Part shown: one piece after another, positions 1 to 6,098 of the stretch
Layout: the number at the start of each line of letters is the position of its first letter
Position numbering within the stretch: position 1 is the stretch's first letter
Source: CALRGL01 sp964374035
GTDB lineage: Bacteria; Patescibacteriota; Patescibacteriia; UBA9934; GWF2-40-263
Reading direction: 5' to 3'
Assembly (NCBI GenBank): GCA_964374035.1
Contig: CAYJWY010000011.1
Location: 1-24,970, forward strand
Length of the DNA: 24,970 nucleotides
Translations under genes and position numbers: made by a program
Notes under the pieces: model-generated
What the model saw: the letters and a program-made list of their open reading frames with translations, nothing else
Told to the model about the DNA's origin: nothing
Databases searched by the model: none

Positions 1-74
1 GTATTTTATTTGGGTTTCCATTCTTGGACACACCCGCATCGTGGCGGTTTCCACGAGTATTGAAGCACCTCAAC

Positions 75-79
75 GGAGG
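75..79 (+). promoter_or_regulatory. Strong Shine-Dalgarno GGAGG before the first gene
   Basis: GGAGG lies five bases before the ATG at 85. It decides the start and the strand, because an antisense open frame of similar length covers the same bases. Such a site is rare in this window: almost every ribosomal gene lacks one. No complete promoter is visible upstream; TATTTT at 2-7 could be a -10 box whose -35 lies outside the window. Confidence 0.85.
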
Positions 80-84
80 ATTAA

Positions 85-987
85 ATGAGCGCAGAAGCTG
101 TGGCGAACCTCGCCCGGATCTGGGAGAAGCTCCGCTTCGCACGCGTCGAGCGAGTCATCGCGCGTGATCCCGAGGACATCCTGTCCATTCATGCCCATCA
201 CGTCACCGTGTTCGAGAACGGCTACAGCCACCTCGGCCACATCGATCACGAAGCCCCTCGCATGCGACGGCTCAGCGACATCCCAAAGGAGATGCGTCAC
301 CGCACGACCGTCACGTGGCGAACTTACTACGGGTTCACCGACATCGGCATCTTTTTTCACAAGGAGGGCTACAACGAGTTGGATCTCGATGTGGCCATCA
401 CCCTCGATTTCGGGATGTGGGGCAATCACATGGGCGACGGCCAGAAGCCTCGACCCGGTGATCTGCTCTGCGGCGAGATCGAAGAAGGGCCGAAGGGTCC
501 GCGCTTCAGGCGTTGGTTCGTCTGCGCACCTTCGCTGAAGTTCTTGATCGATCTGACGCGCGAGAGCAAAACCACGCTCAGCGAGAACGACCTCGCACAC
601 CGTCTCATGTGTGAGCGTTTCGATGACATGCTCTGGGCCATCGCGCGACTCGTCTTCTTCGACAACGTCGCCGCGTTCATGGAGCCGTACCTCACCAATA
701 CGCTCACTCTGCATCCATGCAACGGGAAGGGCTACGGACGGCCGGACTTCAATGGCAAGCAGATGATCATCAACCACAACGGCATGTATCTGCCACGCAG
801 TCACGCGCAATTTCTCCATTTCCTGTCGTTTCGTCTGAACCAGCCGCAGTGGTGGCAGCAGGCGAAGGACCTCCTGGGCGCAACGCCCGAGTGCGTCGGC
901 CACGGCGGTTGGTGTGAAGCGTGTGCGGCAGAGCGGGACGCCGACCTCGACGACCGCGGCTTCAACGACTGGTCCGAGCACTACTGA
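85..987 (+). CDS. Uncharacterised 300-aa GC-rich protein with C-terminal cysteine cluster
   Basis: I do not recognise the family. The ATG at 85 is chosen because GGAGG sits at 75-79, and an intrinsic terminator follows the TGA at 998-1033, so this is a self-contained single-gene unit. The protein has no signal peptide or membrane segment. It is rich in His, Trp and Phe, and three cysteines (C270, C277, C280) near the C-terminus, around GGWCEAC, could bind a metal, which is inference. Third codon positions are strongly GC-biased compared with the ribosomal genes. The gene shares its strong Shine-Dalgarno, GC-rich codons and own terminator with the gene at 21251, although the two proteins show no similarity I can see. 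It could be a lineage-specific or transferred gene. Function unknown; that it is coding is fairly sure. Confidence 0.8.
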   Translation: MSAEAVANLARIWEKLRFARVERVIARDPEDILSIHAHHVTVFENGYSHLGHIDHEAPRMRRLSDIPKEMRHRTTVTWRTYYGFTDIGIFFHKEGYNELDLDVAITLDFGMWGNHMGDGQKPRPGDLLCGEIEEGPKGPRFRRWFVCAPSLKFLIDLTRESKTTLSENDLAHRLMCERFDDMLWAIARLVFFDNVAAFMEPYLTNTLTLHPCNGKGYGRPDFNGKQMIINHNGMYLPRSHAQFLHFLSFRLNQPQWWQQAKDLLGATPECVGHGGWCEACAAERDADLDDRGFNDWSEHY

Positions 988-997
988 TCGTCTCCTC

Positions 998-1033
998 ATC
1001 CCGCACCAGGTCTAAACCTCGTGCGGGATTTTT
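998..1033 (+). terminator. Intrinsic terminator after the first gene
   Basis: A perfect 9-bp stem, ATCCCGCAC at 998-1006 with GTGCGGGAT at 1021-1029, is extended inside by AGG/CCT and followed by a T-run. It lies 11 bases after the TGA of the 85-987 gene and supports the + strand as coding. Confidence 0.9.
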
Positions 1034-1049
1034 CTTTGTCGCAACATGG

Positions 1050-1075
1050 TATTGGTCATCCAATAATGGTATAAT
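1050..1075 (+). promoter_or_regulatory. Extended -10 promoter with upstream palindrome for the Fic module
   Basis: TGG-TATAAT at 1067-1075 is an extended -10 box. No good -35 is present. The palindrome TATTGG-TCAT-CCAATA at 1050-1065 abuts it and is a candidate operator for autoregulation (inference). A start point near 1082 would leave a leader of about 11 nt before the ATG at 1093. Confidence 0.6.
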
Positions 1076-1092
1076 CTCTCCACAAAGTCGTT

Positions 1093-1242
1093 ATGCGCTC
1101 AACCAAAACATCAAACAAAAAACTTCTTCAAAAAGCCGTTTCTCGTTCTTCAAAAATGGAAGGGTTAAGTTTGCGCAAGGCAAGAAAAAATGTATCCGTG
1201 ATCAAGAAGTTGGAAACGTATGGCCGGGCGTTATCGCTATAA
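1093..1242 (+). CDS. VbhA/YhfG-like antitoxin of a class I Fic module (49 aa)
   Basis: This small gene encodes 49 residues. Residues 14-26 read KAVSRSSKMEGLS and contain S-x3-E-G, which matches the (S/T)xxxE(G/N) inhibitory motif known from class I Fic antitoxins such as VbhA: there the glutamate helix blocks ATP placement in the Fic active site. The rest is short, basic and helix-prone, as expected for such partners. The ATG at 1093 is preceded by T and lies about 11 nt after the predicted transcription start. The gene overlaps the Fic frame starting at 1220 by 23 bp, which implies translational coupling. It appears intact while its toxin partner is interrupted. Assignment rests on the motif and the gene order. 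Confidence 0.72.
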   Translation: MRSTKTSNKKLLQKAVSRSSKMEGLSLRKARKNVSVIKKLETYGRALSL

Positions 1243-1816
1243 TGTTTCTTCGCAGGAGATTGGTTCGGAGGATGGCGTCTTGAAAAATCGACTTGGTCTA
1301 TAGGATCAACAATCACTCGACGACGCCGAGACACTGCTACGTTCTGACAGCTACGCACATTTTTTTCATCAACTGGAACAGGAAGGTCTTGTTTTCAACC
1401 TTCCTCTTTTGTTTGAGATTCATACATTCTTTCTTGCGCCTCTGTATCTCTGGGCGGGAAAAATTAAGCGAATCAATATCTCAAAAAACGATGTTCTGTT
1501 TGCTCCCTCGGAGTATCTTGAAAAATCTTTGAACGAATTCGGCCACATCTTGACGAGACACCTTCCGACTTCGAGAGAGACAAAGACCGTTGTCGCTCAG
1601 AAACTGGCTTTCATCCACAACGAACTCAACATCCTCCATTCCTTTCGAGAAGGCAACGGTCGAACAATCCGTCTCTTCTTAGATCCCCTCGCCACACACG
1701 TTGGTTATAAGCCGATTGATTGGGAGGTGGTCAGTCACCAGGTTTATATTCAGGCTTGCCAAATGGGCATGGCCAGCGAACACGATCCCATGAAGAAGAT
1801 TGTTTATAAGGGTTGA
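1220..1816 (+). pseudogene. Fic/DOC family AMP-transferase toxin, interrupted by an in-frame TAG
   Basis: Fic enzymes transfer AMP from ATP to hydroxyl side chains of target proteins. Reading from ATG 1220 in one frame gives a full Fic protein of about 198 residues: N-terminal KNRLGL region, then a WAGKIKRINISK segment, then the catalytic loop HSFREGNGRTIR (H140 to R151; consensus HPFxxGNGRxxR, with Ser in place of Pro). One TAG at 1301-1303 (codon 28) breaks it, and the frame continues unchanged on both sides. A start at TTG 1409 would drop the N-terminal helices and is unlikely. TAG is used as the normal stop elsewhere here (5848, 7676, 18023, 23793), so reassignment is improbable. Either the toxin was inactivated by a point mutation, the codon is read through, or the base is a sequencing error. 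Confidence 0.85.
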
Positions 1817-1868
1817 AGCAACAAGACTGATCATTGCCAATCCAGTTGAATTTAAGCCCTTGCCCTTT

Positions 1869-1903
1869 GACCCCGCGTGCAATCTGCATGCGGGGTCGTT
1901 TTT
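1869..1903 (+). terminator. Intrinsic terminator after the Fic module
   Basis: A 12-bp stem, GACCCCGCGTGC at 1869-1880 with GCATGCGGGGTC at 1886-1897 (one G-T pair, 5-nt loop), is followed by a run of T. It separates the Fic module from the rpsL operon. Confidence 0.9.
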
Positions 1904-1919
1904 GTTTTACCCATTCCTG

Positions 1920-1946
1920 TTGACCTTTTTCCACCCTGATGATAAT
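1920..1946 (+). promoter_or_regulatory. Promoter of the rpsL-rpsG-fusA operon
   Basis: TTGACC at 1920-1925 and GATAAT at 1941-1946 are separated by 15 bp, shorter than ideal. A start near 1953 would give a leader of about 11 nt with no Shine-Dalgarno before the ATG at 1964. Confidence 0.55.
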
Positions 1947-1963
1947 CTCCCGACAACTATTCT

Positions 1964-2398
1964 ATGCCAACAGTCAACCAATTGATCCGAAAGGGCCGCA
2001 CGTCGAAGTCTTCCAAGTCGAAGTCGCCAGCCTTGCAGTTCACGTTTGATTCTCTGCATCGAAAAAAGACGCCACTCACAAAGGGTGCGTCCTTTAAACG
2101 TGGCGTGTGCGTGAAAGTCACCACCATGACACCAAAGAAACCAAACTCCGCTATTCGAAAGATTGCGCGTGTGCGTCTTTCAAACGGCATGGAAGTGAAC
2201 GCCTATATCGGCGGGGAAGGTCACAACTTGCAAGAGCACTCCATCGTCATGATCCGTGGCGGTCGCGTGAAAGATTTGCCGGGTGTGCGCTACCACATCG
2301 TGCGCGGTGTCTATGACACCCAGGGCGTTGACGGTCGCAAGCAGGGCCGATCGAAGTACGGTCAGAAGCGTGGAAAGAAAGCGAAAGCGAAAAAGTAA
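1964..2398 (+). CDS. rpsL: 30S ribosomal protein S12
   Basis: S12 lies at the decoding centre and helps check codon-anticodon pairing. The 144-residue product starts PTVNQLIRKGR and carries the conserved loop TPKKPNSAIRK, where the lysine tied to streptomycin response is the wild-type Lys, and the GGRVKDLPGVRYH segment. The C-terminus is lysine-rich (KRGKKAKAKK). The length is slightly above the usual 124-140. It is first of a str-type operon with rpsG and fusA. The ATG has T before it and no Shine-Dalgarno; the predicted leader is about 11 nt. Confidence 0.97.
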   Translation: MPTVNQLIRKGRTSKSSKSKSPALQFTFDSLHRKKTPLTKGASFKRGVCVKVTTMTPKKPNSAIRKIARVRLSNGMEVNAYIGGEGHNLQEHSIVMIRGGRVKDLPGVRYHIVRGVYDTQGVDGRKQGRSKYGQKRGKKAKAKK

Positions 2399-2401
2399 CA
2401 G

Positions 2402-2494
2402 AGTGATTAAGAGAGTGATAAAGTGATAAAGTGATAAAGCTTTGTCACTCTGTCACTTTATCACTTTGTCACTTTGTCACTTCATCAACTCACT
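2402..2494 (+). repeat. Period-8 TCAC/GTGA repeat forming a hairpin, rpsL-rpsG gap
   Basis: The left arm has GTGATAAA-type units at 2403, 2415, 2423 and 2431; the right arm has TCAC every 8 bases from 2445 to 2477. The arms are complementary with some G-T pairs, so the transcript could fold into a long hairpin. There is no T-run, so it is not a standard terminator. The same octamer family fills the rpsG-fusA gap. Confidence 0.85.
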
Positions 2495-2559
2495 TAAATT
2501 AACATCGGGAGTACTCTCTACGCTGGGAGGAAGTCACAACCCGAGGAATCCATCAAACT

Positions 2560-3027
2560 ATGCGCGGCAAACAAGCGCCAAAACGAACCATTGCTCCGGA
2601 TCCAAAGTTTGGGAACGTCAACGTTGCCAAATTTATTAATTCCATCATGTATGATGGAAAGAAGACCATCGCGCAGTCCGTTGTTTACGATTGTTTTGAG
2701 ATGATCGCAAAGAAAACAGAACTTCCCCCTGTTGATGTCTTTGAAAACGCTCTTAAAAACGTCGCGCCTTCTCTTGAAGTGAAGAGTAAGCGCGTCGGAG
2801 GCGCTAATTACCAAGTGCCAATGTCCGTGCGAGGCGATCGCCGCACCATGCTTGCGTTTCGATGGATCATCACCGCCGCGCGCGCAAAGAAGGGCCGACC
2901 GATGGCGCAAAAGCTTGCGGACGAACTTGTCGCCGCCAACAACAACGAAGGCGACGCGGTAAAGAAGAAACTCGACGTTCAGCGCATGGCAGAAGCAAAC
3001 CGCGCTTTCGCTCACTTTGCTCGATAA
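2560..3027 (+). CDS. rpsG: 30S ribosomal protein S7
   Basis: S7 starts assembly of the 30S head and contacts the E-site tRNA. The product has 155 residues, the normal length, and begins MRGKQAPKRT. Conserved parts are visible: KFINSIMYDGKKTIAQ, VEVKSKRVGGANYQVP-like, and a C-terminal HRMAEANRAFAHF-type helix (here QRMAEANRAFAHF). The start is ATG 2560, preceded by T, with GGGAGG-like bases too far upstream to act as a ribosome site. It lies between two repeat-filled gaps in the rpsL-rpsG-fusA operon. Confidence 0.97.
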   Translation: MRGKQAPKRTIAPDPKFGNVNVAKFINSIMYDGKKTIAQSVVYDCFEMIAKKTELPPVDVFENALKNVAPSLEVKSKRVGGANYQVPMSVRGDRRTMLAFRWIITAARAKKGRPMAQKLADELVAANNNEGDAVKKKLDVQRMAEANRAFAHFAR

Positions 3028-3036
3028 TTCCACTAG

Positions 3037-3100
3037 TCACTTTATCACTTTATCACTTTGTCACTCCCTCACTCCCTCACTCCTTCACTCTCTCACTTTC
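3037..3100 (+). repeat. Eight tandem TCAC-N4 octamers, rpsG-fusA gap
   Basis: TCAC recurs exactly every 8 bases at 3037, 3045, 3053, 3061, 3069, 3077, 3085 and 3093, with variable N4 (TTTA, TTTG, CCCx, CTCx). The array ends five bases before the fusA ATG at 3106. It is pyrimidine-rich and reads as an apparent N-terminal extension of fusA if an upstream start is assumed. Confidence 0.9.
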
Positions 3101-3105
3101 CAACT

Positions 3106-5196
3106 ATGCCTCGTGAATATCCTCTTGATAAGACACGCAACTTCGGAATTTTCGCGCACATTGACGCGGGGAAGACCACGGTCTCTGAGCGCATTCTTTA
3201 TTACACCGGCAAGAAGCATAAAATCGGTGAGGTGCATGAAGGTGCGGCTGAAATGGACTGGATGGTTCAGGAGCGCGAACGCGGAATTACGATTACCGCC
3301 GCGGCCACCACCGCGTTTTGGAAGGATCACCGTTTGAACTTGATCGACACTCCAGGCCACATCGACTTTACGGTTGAGGTGAAGCGTTCCATGCGCGTGC
3401 TCGACGGCGGTGTTGCGGTCTTCGATGGTGTTGCGGGTGTGGAACCACAATCCGAAACCAACTGGCGCTATGCGGACGATTTCAACGTTCCGCGTATCGT
3501 GTTTATCAACAAACTTGATCGAACCGGCGCAGACTATTTCAAAGATTTGAAGAGCATCCACGATCGTTTGACGCTTCGCGCATATCCACTTCAGCTTCCA
3601 ATCGGAAGCGAAGCAAATTTCAAGGGGATTGTGGATTTGCTTTTGATGCGCGCGTTTATTTTCAAAGATGATCTTGGAAAAGATATTGAAGAGAGCGAGA
3701 TTCCCGAAGACTTGAAAGCGCTGTCTGAAGAGTGGCGTGCGAAACTTGTCGAGGCTGTGGCCGAGAATGACGAAACACTGATGAACAAATACTTGGCCAG
3801 CGAGGAAATTTCCGTTGATGAACTCAACGTGGTCATTCGTCGTGCAACCATCTCGAATGATTTTATTCCCGTCTTGTGTGGTTCTGCGCTCAAGAACAAA
3901 GGTGTACAACAGTTGCTCGACGCCGTTGTCGCGTACCTGCCAAGTCCACTGGATGTTCCACCGCTCATTGGATCCGATCCAGAAGATTTTGAAACAAAGA
4001 TTATCCGAAAACCAGACGACAGCGAACCGTTCTGCGCGCTCGCGTTCAAAATTATGGCCGATCCATTCGTCGGCAAGCTCGCGTTTTTTCGCGTGTACTC
4101 CGGCGTCGTTCGTGCAGGTTCCTACATTTTGAATTCAACAACCGGTGAGCGTGAACGCGTTGGTCGCATCGTACGTTTGCACGCAAATACACGCGAAGAA
4201 GTGGACGAGGTTCAGTGCGGAGATATTGCCGCAATGGTTGGTCTCAAGGGAACTTTTACCGGTCACACGCTTTGTGATCCCGATCATCCAATTTTACTTG
4301 AGTCGATTGTTTTCCCTGAGCCGGTCATCTCGATTGCGATCGAACCAAAAACAAAAGCTGATCAAGAAAAGATGGGTGTTGCGCTTCAGAAATTAGCAGA
4401 AGAAGATCCCACCTTCCGCGTGCGCACCGACGAGGAAACAAATCAAATTATTATTTCCGGCATGGGAGAGCTTCACCTCGACATTATCGTCGATCGTATG
4501 AAGCGCGAGTTTAGCGTCGAGTGTAACGTTGGGACGCCGCAGGTTTCCTACCGCGAAACCATCAAAGGAAACGCGGACGGCGAAGGAAAGTTTATTCGAC
4601 AGTCCGGTGGTCGCGGTCAGTATGGTCACTGTCTTATTCATCTGGAAAAGTTGGAAGCCGGAGCAGGGATTCAGTTTGAAGAAGAAGTCAAAGGTGGTGC
4701 GATTCCAAAAGAGTTCTTCAATCCAATTGAAAAAGGCGTTCGTGAAGCCGCGGATCGCGGTGTCATCGCTGGCTATCCTTTGCTCGACGCAAAGATTACG
4801 CTTTACGATGGAACCTATCACGATGTGGACTCCAACGAAGCGGCCTTTAAGATCGCGGGATCGATGGCGTTTCAAGACGCGGCGAAAAAAGCCGGCGTTG
4901 AACTTCTTGAGCCAACGATGAAAGTCGAAGTTGTCACCCCAGAAGATTTCATGGGCTCGGTTGTCGGTGACCTCAACTCAAAACGCGGACAGATTCAGGA
5001 CATGATTGATCGCTCAGGCGCCAAGGTGATTCACGCCTTCGTGCCGCTCGCCGAAATGTTCGGTTACGCAACAAGCCTTCGATCAATGACACAAGGACGT
5101 GCAAGTTATTCAATGGAATTTGATCATTACGCGGTCGTGCCTAGCAATGTTTCAAAAGAGATTGTAGAAAAGCGCGCTGGAATCAGCAGACGATAA
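3106..5196 (+). CDS. fusA: Elongation factor G
   Basis: EF-G is the GTPase that drives tRNA-mRNA translocation. From ATG 3106 the product is 696 residues, the normal length. The G domain shows AHIDAGKTT (residues 17-25), RGITI, DTPGHIDF and NKLDR; later come the domain II barrel, the domain IV region with SGGRGQYGH, and the C-terminal GYATSLRSMTQGRASYSMEF typical of EF-G. An in-frame ATG at 3058 would add 16 residues encoded by the TCAC octamer repeat and is rejected; MPREYPLDKTRNFGIFAHID fits the family. T precedes the chosen ATG. A terminator follows at 5200. Confidence 0.97.
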   Translation: MPREYPLDKTRNFGIFAHIDAGKTTVSERILYYTGKKHKIGEVHEGAAEMDWMVQERERGITITAAATTAFWKDHRLNLIDTPGHIDFTVEVKRSMRVLDGGVAVFDGVAGVEPQSETNWRYADDFNVPRIVFINKLDRTGADYFKDLKSIHDRLTLRAYPLQLPIGSEANFKGIVDLLLMRAFIFKDDLGKDIEESEIPEDLKALSEEWRAKLVEAVAENDETLMNKYLASEEISVDELNVVIRRATISNDFIPVLCGSALKNKGVQQLLDAVVAYLPSPLDVPPLIGSDPEDFETKIIRKPDDSEPFCALAFKIMADPFVGKLAFFRVYSGVVRAGSYILNSTTGERERVGRIVRLHANTREEVDEVQCGDIAAMVGLKGTFTGHTLCDPDHPILLESIVFPEPVISIAIEPKTKADQEKMGVALQKLAEEDPTFRVRTDEETNQIIISGMGELHLDIIVDRMKREFSVECNVGTPQVSYRETIKGNADGEGKFIRQSGGRGQYGHCLIHLEKLEAGAGIQFEEEVKGGAIPKEFFNPIEKGVREAADRGVIAGYPLLDAKITLYDGTYHDVDSNEAAFKIAGSMAFQDAAKKAGVELLEPTMKVEVVTPEDFMGSVVGDLNSKRGQIQDMIDRSGAKVIHAFVPLAEMFGYATSLRSMTQGRASYSMEFDHYAVVPSNVSKEIVEKRAGISRR

Positions 5197-5199
5197 CAC

Positions 5200-5229
5200 A
5201 AACGATCCGGCGCAGGCTGGATCGTTTTT
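5200..5229 (+). terminator. Intrinsic terminator after fusA
   Basis: AAACGATCC at 5200-5208 pairs with GGATCGTTT at 5219-5227, followed by more T. It begins four bases after the fusA stop and closes the str-type operon; tuf is therefore transcribed separately. Confidence 0.92.
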
Positions 5230-5289
5230 CGATTACGGCTACAATGGCAAGGTAAGGATTCTGAACATCTTCACTCCTGGTAACCTAGG

Positions 5290-5317
5290 TTGACACCTCG
5301 AAGAAGTGCGCTAAAAT
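5290..5317 (+). promoter_or_regulatory. Near-consensus promoter giving an almost leaderless mRNA
   Basis: TTGACA at 5290-5295, a 16-bp spacer, and TAAAAT at 5312-5317. The expected start near 5324 is about three bases before the ATG at 5327, so the transcript would be essentially leaderless. Confidence 0.8.
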
Positions 5318-5326
5318 GCCCCCACT

Positions 5327-5848
5327 ATGAAAGATCAATTCAAGCGGATTCTCGAGCTTGTTCGTAAGACGGGCGATACCATGGTTGTGACCGATACAAA
5401 CGGCCAAGATGTTTATGTCGTCATGGATTTGGATCAATACGAGGCCATCTTGGATGGCATGAGCGAGCATTTTGGCGATTGGGAAGAGGGGATGGAAGAT
5501 GAGGAACGCATGCACGAAGAAGAGAAACAGGAATGGGAAATTCCTGATGGATTCGTTATTGATGATCCTGAAGGTGGCTTGGCGGATGAGCCGTTTGTTT
5601 CAAACGAACCTCCCGACGTTGATATCTGGTCGACGATGCAAAGCGCGAACAACAAAGGTCCAACTTGGGACATGTCCAAGATGAATACGGATGAAATCGA
5701 AGACCTCGAAAAGCAGTACCGTGCGTTTGCAGAGAAAAACGTCCAGCAAGTCGTTGTCGAAAACAAGCCAAAAACTCACGTGACGCCTCAACGTACTCCA
5801 AGCGACGACTTCTCAGAAGAGCAGTTTTATCTCGAGCCAATCGAGTAG
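5327..5848 (+). CDS. Acidic protein with Phd/YefM-like N-terminal segment
   Basis: The 173-residue product is strongly acidic. Residues about 5-45 (FKRILELVRKTGDTMVVTDTN, then QDVYVVMDLDQYEAIL) resemble the DNA-binding, dimerising fold of Phd/YefM antitoxins, in which a residue such as DxYExL ends the domain. The remaining 125 residues are Glu/Asp-rich, low in hydrophobics and probably disordered, with DIWSTMQSANNKGPTWDMSK as an interruption. No toxin gene is next to it: EF-G and EF-Tu genes flank it. It has its own strong promoter and would be almost leaderless. It could be a domesticated antitoxin-like regulator, or an unrelated family conserved in this lineage. The ATG at 5327 is supported by the promoter position and by T at -1. 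Confidence 0.8.
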   Translation: MKDQFKRILELVRKTGDTMVVTDTNGQDVYVVMDLDQYEAILDGMSEHFGDWEEGMEDEERMHEEEKQEWEIPDGFVIDDPEGGLADEPFVSNEPPDVDIWSTMQSANNKGPTWDMSKMNTDEIEDLEKQYRAFAEKNVQQVVVENKPKTHVTPQRTPSDDFSEEQFYLEPIE

Positions 5849-5926
5849 AAAATAGCTCATCTCAGCGATGAAAGTCGGCTTGCGTGGCAGAGTGGACTGA
5901 GTGTGAACAACCCGACCCATCGAGAC

Positions 5927-5955
5927 TTGCACCTTTTAGCCTCGTTTGTTATACT
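5927..5955 (+). promoter_or_regulatory. tuf promoter
   Basis: TTGCAC at 5927-5932, exactly 17 bp, then TATACT at 5950-5955 preceded by TGT (extended -10). The start near 5962 leaves a leader of about 137 nt before the tuf ATG at 6099, far longer than the other leaders predicted here. Confidence 0.82.
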
Positions 5956-5961
5956 TTCGCA

Positions 5962-6098
5962 CGTCTTCAATTCTCTAAATTTACCTAAATTAAGTTCCTA
6001 ATTGATCGGCTCGTAGCTTCCGCCATAGGCGAGACCAACCACAGCATTACGCGAAGGTTGGCGCACTTGGTCTAGGCCACGATCCAATCCTCTACTTT
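5962..6098 (+). promoter_or_regulatory. Long structured 5' leader of tuf
   Basis: The first part is AT-rich (AATTCTCTAAATTTACC). The second part, about 6008-6076, holds complementary pairs: CTCG with CGAG, GACCAA with TTGGTC, and CCAACC with GGTTGG, which partly exclude each other. No Shine-Dalgarno lies just before the ATG. It may control EF-Tu synthesis; I do not recognise a known riboswitch. Confidence 0.5.

Noticed and set aside
70..999. Antisense open frame of 309 codons over the first gene
   Set aside because: The + strand has GGAGG at the right distance and a terminator oriented for +; the antisense frame is a by-product of GC-rich codons. The same applies to the antisense frame 21308-22051.
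1242..1283. Short frame at ATG 1242 overlapping the antitoxin stop (TAATG)
   Set aside because: It ends after 13 codons and lies in a different frame from the Fic protein, whose start at 1220 gives recognisable sequence.
1301..1303. TAG reassigned to an amino acid
   Set aside because: TAG ends secY, asnS, rpsJ and the 5327-5848 gene at expected lengths, so it works as a stop here.
1409..1816. Fic protein starting at TTG 1409
   Set aside because: The frame continues upstream with good Fic sequence to ATG 1220, broken only by one TAG; a start at 1409 would remove needed helices.
3037..3100. CRISPR-like array
   Set aside because: The unit is only 8 bp with no unique spacers of 25-40 bp; it is a microsatellite-like tandem repeat.
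3058..3105. 16-residue N-terminal extension of EF-G
   Set aside because: It is encoded by the TCAC octamer repeat; MPREYPLDKTRNFGIFAHID starting at 3106 fits the family.
5870..5935. Possible tRNA gene (GTGGCAGAGTGGACTGAGTG resembles a D arm)
   Set aside because: No acceptor stem pairing and no GTTCRA T-loop at the right distance; the tuf -35 box lies in its 3' part.
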